From: Sphingomonas sp. PAMC26645
GTDB taxonomy: Bacteria > Pseudomonadota > Alphaproteobacteria > Sphingomonadales > Sphingomonadaceae
Assembly: GCF_004795835.1 (NCBI RefSeq)
Contig: NZ_CP039249.1
Coordinates: forward strand, 3,633,001 to 3,697,000
DNA: 64,000 nucleotides
Reading direction: 5' to 3'
The translations under genes and the position numbers were made by a program. Under the pieces are notes generated by a model. That model made no database searches and had not been told where the DNA came from. It saw nothing but the letters and a program-made list of their open reading frames with translations. Below, in pieces: positions 44,505 through 51,771 of this stretch (position 1 is the stretch's first letter; each line of letters begins with the position of its first letter).

Positions 44505-46025
44505 TTGTCCCTGACGCGCCGCGACGTCGGGTTGGGGATCGGCGCGGCGCTGCTTCCCTTCCCTGCGCATGCCGCGATGGTGATCGACGTGCGCAAACTC
44601 GGTGCGCGCGGCGATGGGCGCGCGATTGACAGCACCGCGATCAATGCCGCTATTGCCGCCGCCGCCAAGGCCGGCGGGGGCACCGTGACCATCCCCGCGG
44701 GCCGCTATCTCTGCTTCTCGATCCGGCTAAAAAGCCATGTGACGATCCAGCTTGCCAGGGGCGCGGTAATCGAGGCGGCCGATCCGGCGCGCCATGCCGG
44801 GCACTACGACCTGCCCGAAGACCGCGGCGAGCAACTGTACCAGGACTTCGGCCACAGCCATTGGCGCAACAGCCTGTTCTGGGGCGAGGATGTTGAGAAC
44901 GTCGCGATTGTCGGCCCCGGCCTGATCCACGGGCTCGGGCTGACACGCGACGGTCCCGGTGCGCGGTGGAAGGCGCAGACCGGCGAGCGGCCGCTGTCGA
45001 TGCGCCAGATGACCGCGGCTGAGATCGCCCGGCTCGAACCCGATGCGCAACGCATGAACGGTCTCGGCAACAAGGCGATCGCGTTCCGGAACGGGCGCAA
45101 TATCCGCCTGTCCGGTTTCTCGATGCTAAAATGCGGGCATTTCGCCATCCTCGCGACGGGCACGCGCGACCTGCACATTCACGACCTGACGATCGACACC
45201 GACCGCGACGGGATCGACCTCGATTGCGTCCAGCGCACCGTCGTCGAGCGGTGCCGCGTCAACACCCCCAACGACGACGCGATCGTCATCAAGAGCAGTT
45301 TTGCGCTCGGCCGCGCGGTTGCTTCGGAGGACGTTACCGTGCGGCATTGCGCCGTCTCGGGTTACGACCTCGGGACGATGCTCGATGGCACGCGGCGGAC
45401 GACGCAACAACTCGCACCCGACCGCGACCGTGTGACGGGGCGAATCAAGCTCGGGACCGAGAGCAACGGGGGATACCGGCGCATCCTGATCGAGAATTGC
45501 AGCTTCGCCCACTGCCGCGGGCTCGCACTGGAGACCGTCGATGGCGGCGTCATGGAGGACGTCGTCGCGCGCCGCATCACGATGCGCGACGTGACGACTG
45601 CGCCGCTGTTCCTGCGGATCGGCGACCGACGCCGCGGTCCGGCCGAAACGCAGGTAGGTGCGATCCGGCGGGTGGCGCTAAGCGACATCGACGCGACGGG
45701 GATCGATCACCGCTTCGCCGCGGCGATCGCGGGGCTTCCCGGCCATCCTGTCGAGGACGTCACGCTATCCCGCATCCATCTGTCCTATCGTGGCGGCGGC
45801 ACGCCCGAAGATGCCGCACGCAGGCCTGAAGACCTTGCGGGCGCCTATCCGGAGCCGGGCATGTTCGGTGTACTCCCCGCCTGGGGCTTGTGGGTCCGGC
45901 ACGCGAAGGGCCTCGTGATCGACCGCCTCGATCTGGCCACTACCAGCCCCGATGCCCGGCCGCCCTTCGTGATCAAGGACGCCGCCGGACTTTCGATCAC
46001 GCGGACCCAACTCTGGCGCGGTTAG
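44505..46025 (+). CDS. GH28 polygalacturonase/rhamnogalacturonan hydrolase family protein
   Basis: A 506-residue right-handed beta-helix enzyme with a Tat signal (SLTRRDVGLGIGAALLPFPA). GH28 landmarks are visible: DVRKLGARGDGRAIDSTAIN at the N-terminus, DTDRDGIDLDCVQRTVVERC, the catalytic pair in NTPNDDAIVIKSSFALGR, and GRIKLGTESNGGYRRILIEN (the RIK motif). The central GHG-like position is altered to SGYDLGTML, so the exact subfamily may be a rhamnogalacturonan or exo-acting type. Start is TTG at 44505, with CTGGGG before it; the Tat motif follows immediately, which supports the choice. Periplasmic hydrolysis of galacturonate-containing backbone is expected. Confidence 0.85.
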   Translation: MSLTRRDVGLGIGAALLPFPAHAAMVIDVRKLGARGDGRAIDSTAINAAIAAAAKAGGGTVTIPAGRYLCFSIRLKSHVTIQLARGAVIEAADPARHAGHYDLPEDRGEQLYQDFGHSHWRNSLFWGEDVENVAIVGPGLIHGLGLTRDGPGARWKAQTGERPLSMRQMTAAEIARLEPDAQRMNGLGNKAIAFRNGRNIRLSGFSMLKCGHFAILATGTRDLHIHDLTIDTDRDGIDLDCVQRTVVERCRVNTPNDDAIVIKSSFALGRAVASEDVTVRHCAVSGYDLGTMLDGTRRTTQQLAPDRDRVTGRIKLGTESNGGYRRILIENCSFAHCRGLALETVDGGVMEDVVARRITMRDVTTAPLFLRIGDRRRGPAETQVGAIRRVALSDIDATGIDHRFAAAIAGLPGHPVEDVTLSRIHLSYRGGGTPEDAARRPEDLAGAYPEPGMFGVLPAWGLWVRHAKGLVIDRLDLATTSPDARPPFVIKDAAGLSITRTQLWRG

Positions 46026-46073
46026 CGTTTGACCTGAGCCCGGAACGCCTTTACCAAATCGTACATAGCAATA

Positions 46074-46084
46074 CCACATAGTGG
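46074..46084. promoter_or_regulatory. Perfect palindrome before rhaM, candidate operator
   Basis: CCACATAGTGG (CCAC-ATA-GTGG) lies in the 73-bp gap between GH28 and rhaM, the largest gap in this operon, and 15 bp before the rhaM start. A very similar sequence is in the divergent region at 32924-32934. An internal promoter or operator is plausible. Confidence 0.35.
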
Positions 46085-46098
46085 ATTGGGAGGGTGCG

Positions 46099-46413
46099 AT
46101 GTCGATCCATGCGTTCAGGATGCAGCTGAAGCCCGGCGTGGTCGATGAATACCGCAAGCGCCACGACGAAATCTGGCCCGAACTGTCCGCCTTGCTGACC
46201 GAAAGCGGCATCCACGATTATTCGATCTTCCTCGACGAGACGACGCTGTCGCTGTTCGCCGTTCTGCATCTCGCCGAACCGAACACGCGCGATGCCCTCC
46301 CCGATCACCCGGTGATGAAACGCTGGTGGGATCACATGGCGCCGCTGATGGAGGTTGAGGACGACAACCGGCCGAAGGAATGGTCGCTCCCGCTGATCTT
46401 CCATCATGATTGA
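46099..46413 (+). CDS. rhaM: L-rhamnose mutarotase
   Basis: A 104-residue ferredoxin-like fold protein, the usual size for RhaM. Motifs HAFRMQLKPGVVDEYRKRHD, EIWPELSALLTESGIHDYSI and VMKRWWDHMAPLMEVEDDNR match the family, including the active-site His, Tyr and the WW pair. It interconverts alpha- and beta-L-rhamnose for the dehydrogenase. The start at 46099 is preceded by GGGAGGG. Its end overlaps the GH35 gene by 8 bp. Confidence 0.93.
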   Translation: MSIHAFRMQLKPGVVDEYRKRHDEIWPELSALLTESGIHDYSIFLDETTLSLFAVLHLAEPNTRDALPDHPVMKRWWDHMAPLMEVEDDNRPKEWSLPLIFHHD

Positions 46414-49400
46414 CCGCACCCGCCTGATCGCCTTGGCGCTCGCCACCGCGCTGACACCGGTCACCGCGACGGCGCAGGTCGCACGCCCGACACAGAACCT
46501 CGCCGCGCCAGTCAAGACATTCGGCCGCGTGTCGTACGACGCACGGTCGCTGATGATCGACGGCAAGCGTCAGGTAATCTGGTCGAGCGAATTCCACCCG
46601 TTCCGCCTGCCCAGCCCAGATCTGTGGCGTGATATTCTGCAGAAGATGAAGGCGAGCGGGTTCAACACCGTCGCGCTCTATTTCGACTGGGGATATCACA
46701 GCCCCAAACAGGGCGTGTACGACTTCACCGGCATCCGCGACGTCGAGCGCGTGCTGGCGATGGCGCAGGAGGAGGGGCTCTACGTCATCACCCGCGCCGG
46801 GCCGTACGTGAATGCCGAGCTGTCGCGCGGTGGGTTTCCGGGCTGGCTGGTCAACCAGAAGGCCCGCGCGAGGACCGACGATCCGGCGTATCTCGCCGCG
46901 GTCGACGAGTGGCTCACCCACGTCAACGCAATCATCGCGCGGCACCAGATCAACGGCGACGGCAAGGGCCATAGCGGCAGCGTCATCCTCCACCAGATCG
47001 AGAACGAACTGGCGCTGACCACGCCTGCACAACGCCGCTACATGGACCATCTCTATGCCAAGGCCCGCGCCGACGGCATCACCGTGCCGCTGTTCCACAA
47101 CGATCAGGGCCGCAACGGATACTGGGTACCCGAGACCTCGACCGTCGCGAACGTCGTCAAGGGACCGGGCGATCTCTACGCGTTCGACGGTTATCCCGGC
47201 GGCACCTGCACCGTCGCGGGCAAGCCCACGCGCGGCGTGGCGGCACCCGACTGGGGGTTCTACGGTCCCGGCGGTGCAAAGGGCGGCGCATCCGCCTCGC
47301 CCGATACGCCGGCTTTCCTCGCGGAGTTCGGTGGCGGCTGGTTCGATTACTGGGGCTCGAACGGCGGCTACGAATGCAACGCCATCCAGCGCGGCAAGCG
47401 GTTCCAGCGCGTGTTCTACGGCACCAATCTCGCCAACGGCATCGACATCCAGAGCTTCTACATGGGCTATGGCGGCACCAGCTGGGGCTGGCTCCCCGCC
47501 CCGGTCGTGTTCACGAGCTACGACTACGGCTCCGCGATCTCCGAAGCACGCGAGCTTAGGAGCAAGGCGGAGGAGATGAAACAGCTCGGTGGGCTGATCG
47601 CCACGGTGCCCGATCTTGCGGGCATGGTCCCCGCCGCACCGGTAGAGGTGTCGTCGCCGAACGTGCAGGCGTATCATAACCGGAATCCGGAGAGCGATGC
47701 GCGCTTCCTGATGGTGACGCACAAGCCGTCCAACGGCCAGACCAGCGACCACTTCACGATCAACGCCGACCTGCCCGACGGGCGCTACACTTTCCCGCGA
47801 GGGGAGCCGATGCGGCTGAACGGGTTCGACGCGAAATGGCTGGTCGCAGGCGTGAATGTCGGCGGGCAACGGCTGGTCTATTCGACGTCGGAACTGCAGA
47901 CCGCGCTGACGATCGATCGCGGCGACATGATGCTGCTGTACGGTCGCGCGGGTGAGACCGGCGAGACGGTGTTGCGCTATGCGTCCGCGCCGACCGTGAA
48001 ACTGCTCGAAGGCACCGCCACCAGCGCGTTCGACGCAGCGAAGGGCGATCTCCGGCTCGATTATACGCATGCCGGGCGCGCGGTAGTGCGAATTGCCGGC
48101 GGCGGGCGCCCTGCCCTTACGCTGATCCTCGCCGACGAGGCCGAGGCGGTACGCTATTGGCGGGGCAGCGACGCGGTGCTCGTGCGTGGGCCCGCGTTGC
48201 TGCGCTCGACCAAGGCGACCGGCGGCACGCTGGCGCTGACCGGCGATACTGCCGACACGACTCCGCTCGAAATCTGGGCTCCTACCGCGCTTCGGTCCGT
48301 GCAATGGAACGGCACCGCGGTTGCTACGAAAGCGACGGTGATCGGCAGCCGAACCGCGACGGCGGCATTGCCCGGTCCCGCCCCGGTCGTACTCCCGGCG
48401 CTGACCAGTTGGCGGATGGCGCAGGGCTCCCCCGAAGCCACACCCGGCTTCGACGACACCAGCTGGCAGGCGATCGACGGACGCGGCAGCGCGACGATGA
48501 CCGCCAAACCCGACGGCCAGCCGAACCTGACGATGGACTCCTACGGTTTCCACGACGGCGACGTCTGGTATCGCGGGCGCTTCACCGGCACGCCCGACGC
48601 CAAGCAGATCGCGCTGTTCTACGGCGCGGGCGGCTCCGGGATGGTACAGGTCTGGATCGATGGTCAGTTCGTTGGCCAGAATGAGCTGCCGAGCGGACTG
48701 CCGCGGCCGATCACGACCGGGCTCGCACGGTTCGACCTGCCCGCCTCTGCACAGTCGGGCGGCGAGCACGTCGTCAGCGTCATGGTGCGCAACAACGGGC
48801 ATAATTGGGACCTCGATTCCGACGATTATCACAAGGAAGCGCGCGGGCTGGTTTCCGTATCGATCGAGGCGCCGGGCGGGCGCAGCTTCGGCGTACCGAT
48901 CGCGTGGAAGATCCAGGGCAAGCTCGGCGGCGAGGACATTCCCGATCCGGCGCGCGGCCCCGCCAACAACGGCGGCCAATATGGCGAACGGTTCGGCTGG
49001 CACCTGCCCGGCTTCAACGACAAGGCCTGGGGCGCAGCGACGATCCCCGCCACCACGGCGGCGCCCGGCACGACCTGGTATCGGACGCGGTTCGATCTCG
49101 CGGTGCCGAAGGGCCAGGACACGACGATCGCCCTCGCATTCGGCGACACGACGACGCCGCGCTCGGTCGCCCGCTACCGTGCGCTGCTGTTCGTCAATGG
49201 CTGGAACATGGGGCAGTTCATCGCGCATGTCGGACCGCAGCGCGTGTTCCCGATCCCCGAGGGCATTCTTAACCACCACGGCGAGAACACCGTCGCGCTC
49301 GCGGTCACGTCCGACGGCGCGCCCGGCGATGCGATCGAGCAGGTCCGCCTGGTGACGATGCGCAACGTCAAGGGCGGCGTGCCGGTGCGGATGGTCGCGG

Positions 49401-49429
49401 CACCCGACCGGCTGGGCACCGCAAATTGA
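46406..49429 (+). CDS. GH35 beta-galactosidase
   Basis: A 1007-residue secreted enzyme (DRTRLIALALATALTPVTAT signal). The (beta/alpha)8 catalytic domain begins FHPFRLPSPDLWRDILQKMK, contains GPYVNAELSRGGFPGWL, the acid/base Glu in QIENE (about residue 201) and the nucleophile Glu in AEFGGGWFDYWG (about residue 307). The C-terminal half has beta-galactosidase jelly-roll domains (WYRGRFTGTPDAKQIALFYG, LFVNGWNMGQFIAHVGPQR). GH35 enzymes remove terminal beta-galactose. With GH53 next to it, the target is the beta-1,4-galactan or arabinogalactan side chains of RG-I. ATG overlaps rhaM, and the TGA overlaps the TTG of GH53. Confidence 0.92.
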   Translation: MIDRTRLIALALATALTPVTATAQVARPTQNLAAPVKTFGRVSYDARSLMIDGKRQVIWSSEFHPFRLPSPDLWRDILQKMKASGFNTVALYFDWGYHSPKQGVYDFTGIRDVERVLAMAQEEGLYVITRAGPYVNAELSRGGFPGWLVNQKARARTDDPAYLAAVDEWLTHVNAIIARHQINGDGKGHSGSVILHQIENELALTTPAQRRYMDHLYAKARADGITVPLFHNDQGRNGYWVPETSTVANVVKGPGDLYAFDGYPGGTCTVAGKPTRGVAAPDWGFYGPGGAKGGASASPDTPAFLAEFGGGWFDYWGSNGGYECNAIQRGKRFQRVFYGTNLANGIDIQSFYMGYGGTSWGWLPAPVVFTSYDYGSAISEARELRSKAEEMKQLGGLIATVPDLAGMVPAAPVEVSSPNVQAYHNRNPESDARFLMVTHKPSNGQTSDHFTINADLPDGRYTFPRGEPMRLNGFDAKWLVAGVNVGGQRLVYSTSELQTALTIDRGDMMLLYGRAGETGETVLRYASAPTVKLLEGTATSAFDAAKGDLRLDYTHAGRAVVRIAGGGRPALTLILADEAEAVRYWRGSDAVLVRGPALLRSTKATGGTLALTGDTADTTPLEIWAPTALRSVQWNGTAVATKATVIGSRTATAALPGPAPVVLPALTSWRMAQGSPEATPGFDDTSWQAIDGRGSATMTAKPDGQPNLTMDSYGFHDGDVWYRGRFTGTPDAKQIALFYGAGGSGMVQVWIDGQFVGQNELPSGLPRPITTGLARFDLPASAQSGGEHVVSVMVRNNGHNWDLDSDDYHKEARGLVSVSIEAPGGRSFGVPIAWKIQGKLGGEDIPDPARGPANNGGQYGERFGWHLPGFNDKAWGAATIPATTAAPGTTWYRTRFDLAVPKGQDTTIALAFGDTTTPRSVARYRALLFVNGWNMGQFIAHVGPQRVFPIPEGILNHHGENTVALAVTSDGAPGDAIEQVRLVTMRNVKGGVPVRMVAAPDRLGTAN

Positions 49430-50658
49430 TCACGCGCAGAACATTTGGCGCAGGCGCTGGGGCGGCCTGTCTCGCCAGCATCGCACCAGCCGCAAAGGTC
49501 GCAAGCGGCGCAAGCCCATGGCCCTATCTGATCGGCGCGGACGTCTCGTGGATCCCGGAGGACGAGTTCGCCGGCGCGACGTATTTCGAGAACGGCGTCA
49601 CCAAGGACCCGCTCGCAATCCTGCGCAATGCGGGATTCAACGCGATCAAGCTGCGGCTTTTCGTCGATCCTGCGAAGGGGTATTCGAGTGGCAAGCCGGG
49701 CGGGCCGTGGTGCGACCTGCCGCGCACGATCGCGTTCGCCAAGCGGATCAAGGCTGCCGGTTTCCACCTGTCGCTGACGCTGCATTATTCGGACACCTGG
49801 GCCGATCCGCAGCATCAGGACAAGCCCGCCGCCTGGGCTGCGCTCACGTTCCCCCAACTGGTCGAGGCGGTCCACCGCCATACCGTCGACGCGCTGTCGG
49901 CGATGAAGCGCGCGGGCGCCGCCCCCGACCTCGTCGTGATCGGCAACGAGACGACCTTCGGCATGCTCTGGCCCGACGGACGCGTGCCGCTGACGATTTC
50001 GACCGGCAATCCGCAGACCGATGCGGTGCACATGAACGTCCCCGGCGCGGGCGGGTACGACCGGTTCGCGATGCTGTTGAAAGCCGGGATCGCCGGCGCG
50101 CGCGAAGCGACGCCCGAGGCGCGGGTGGCGGTGCACAATCATCTCGGGCGGCATTGGCCGATCGTCCGCTACTGGATGGACAATCTCCTTCAGCGCGGCG
50201 TCAAATTCGATGCCACCGGCTTCTCCTGCTACCAGCAACAGGCGCAGGGCGACTGGGCGCGAACCTTTACCGAGTTCGCCAAAGCCTATCCCGATCACGG
50301 CTTTCTCGCGCTCGAATATTCGTCGCGCAAACGCTACGTGAACGACCTTGTCCACGCGCAGCCGCACGGCTGGGGCAGCTTCATCTGGGAGCCGACGCGG
50401 CACCAGGAAGCCATCTTCACGCACAACGGCACGCCCGCCGGCGAAGGCCCCAAGCCCGACCTCCTCTCGCAGGGAATCAACGCCGCCGAAGCGCCCGGCG
50501 CCGTGACAGCGCCGACCGTGCCGACACCGCCGAACGGCAGGACGCCGTCGACCGGTCATGGCGGCCGCTACGACGCGGACCCCAAATTTCTCACCCTCTA
50601 TCGGACGATGGCGCGCGACTACGGGCTCAGCCCTGCGCGTCCCAACAGGAGACTATAA
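49426..50658 (+). CDS. GH53 endo-beta-1,4-galactanase
   Basis: A 410-residue enzyme with a Tat signal (ITRRTFGAGAGAACLASIAP). GH53 pattern: LIGADVSWIPEDEFAGATYF, NAIKLRLFVDPAKGYSSG, GFHLSLTLHYSDTWADPQHQ, acid/base Glu in VIGNETTFGM (about residue 175) and nucleophile Glu in LALEYSS (about residue 297). It cuts galactan side chains internally, supplying substrate for GH35. The start is TTG, forming a TTGA overlap with the GH35 stop. The C-terminal region (residues about 345-375) is a low-complexity linker rich in Pro and Thr. GH105 begins right after its stop. Confidence 0.9.
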   Translation: MITRRTFGAGAGAACLASIAPAAKVASGASPWPYLIGADVSWIPEDEFAGATYFENGVTKDPLAILRNAGFNAIKLRLFVDPAKGYSSGKPGGPWCDLPRTIAFAKRIKAAGFHLSLTLHYSDTWADPQHQDKPAAWAALTFPQLVEAVHRHTVDALSAMKRAGAAPDLVVIGNETTFGMLWPDGRVPLTISTGNPQTDAVHMNVPGAGGYDRFAMLLKAGIAGAREATPEARVAVHNHLGRHWPIVRYWMDNLLQRGVKFDATGFSCYQQQAQGDWARTFTEFAKAYPDHGFLALEYSSRKRYVNDLVHAQPHGWGSFIWEPTRHQEAIFTHNGTPAGEGPKPDLLSQGINAAEAPGAVTAPTVPTPPNGRTPSTGHGGRYDADPKFLTLYRTMARDYGLSPARPNRRL

Positions 50659-51771
50659 GTGGCTGCCCTCACCCATAACGTACCGCGCGCGGACGTGACC
50701 GCTGCGATCGCCAAGCTGATGGACAACCTCGTCAACATCAAGGACGAGACCGGCGAGTTCCTGCTGCGCCTCGAAGACGGCCGGGTCATCGACACCAAGG
50801 GCTGGGCCGGCTGGGAATGGACCCACGGCGTCGGCCTGTTCGGGATGTGGCGCTATTACGAGCAGACCGGCGACGCAGGCGCGTTGGCGATCATCAAGCA
50901 GTGGTTCGAGGATCGCTTCGCCGAGGGCACGCCGACCAAGAACATCAACACCGTCGCGCCGTTCATCACGCTCGCCTATCTCTACGAGCGCGAGCCGGAT
51001 CCGCGCTACATCCCCTATCTCGACACCTGGGCCGAATGGCTGATGGCGCCGGACGGGCTGCCCAAAACCGAGGAGGGCGGGTTCCAGCACATCGTCTACA
51101 ATGACGAGAATCCGGGCGAGATGTGGGACGACACGCTAATGATGTCGGTCTTGCCGCTCGCCAAGATCGGCCTGCTGCTGAACCGTCCGCACTATGTCGA
51201 GGAGGCCAAGCGGCAGTTCCTCGTCCATATCAAATACCTGTTCGACAAGAAGACCGGGCTCTGGTTCCACGGCTGGGACTTCAACGGGCGGCACAATTTC
51301 GCGGAGGCGCTGTGGGCCCGCGGCAATTGCTGGGTGACGATCGCGATCCCGGAGATCATCGAGATCCTCGACCTGCCGGTGGGCGACGCGTTCCGCACCT
51401 TCCTGATCGATACGCTCGCAGCGCAGGTGAAGACGCTCGCCGAGACGCAGGACGAGAGCGGCCTGTGGCACACGCTGGTGATGGACCCGACCAGCTACCT
51501 CGAGGCATCGGCGACCGCGGGCTTCGCGTACGGCATCCTGAAGGGCGTCCGGAAAGGCTATCTGCCGCGCCACTACGAAGCGGTCGGGATCAAGGCCGTG
51601 CAGGGCGTGCTCGCCAATATCGACGAGGCCGGCGAACTGAAGCAGGTCAGCTTCGGCACCGCGATGGGCGACACGCAGCAATTCTACAAGGACATCGCGC
51701 TCACCTCGATGCCTTACGGCCAGAGCCTCGCGATGGTCGCGCTCGCCGAGTTCCTGCGGACCTATATCTGA
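50659..51771 (+). CDS. GH105 unsaturated rhamnogalacturonyl hydrolase
   Basis: A 370-residue alpha6/alpha6-barrel enzyme without a signal peptide, so cytoplasmic. YteR/YesR-like motifs are WAGWEWTHGVGLFGMWRYYE, GGFQHIVYNDENPGEMWDDT with the catalytic Asp at about residue 158, GWDFNGRHNFAEALWARGNC and ALTSMPYGQSLAMVALAEFL. It removes the unsaturated galacturonate from the disaccharide made by the lyases, freeing L-rhamnose. That links the uronate branch (KduI/KduD) with the rhamnose branch. The GTG start follows AGGAG at 8 nt. The stop overlaps the start of GH115 (CTGA). Confidence 0.93.
   Translation: MAALTHNVPRADVTAAIAKLMDNLVNIKDETGEFLLRLEDGRVIDTKGWAGWEWTHGVGLFGMWRYYEQTGDAGALAIIKQWFEDRFAEGTPTKNINTVAPFITLAYLYEREPDPRYIPYLDTWAEWLMAPDGLPKTEEGGFQHIVYNDENPGEMWDDTLMMSVLPLAKIGLLLNRPHYVEEAKRQFLVHIKYLFDKKTGLWFHGWDFNGRHNFAEALWARGNCWVTIAIPEIIEILDLPVGDAFRTFLIDTLAAQVKTLAETQDESGLWHTLVMDPTSYLEASATAGFAYGILKGVRKGYLPRHYEAVGIKAVQGVLANIDEAGELKQVSFGTAMGDTQQFYKDIALTSMPYGQSLAMVALAEFLRTYI

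Noticed and set aside
46115..49279. A very long open frame on the minus strand opposite the GH35 gene
   Set aside because: It is rich in Arg, Val and Asp with no domain, and mirrors the codon pattern of GH35 in high-GC DNA. The GH35 protein on the plus strand has clear catalytic motifs.
51123..51767. An in-frame N-terminal extension of the GH115 gene running through GH105
   Set aside because: The extension is out of frame with GH105 and arginine-rich; the signal peptide beginning at 51768 sets the real N-terminus.
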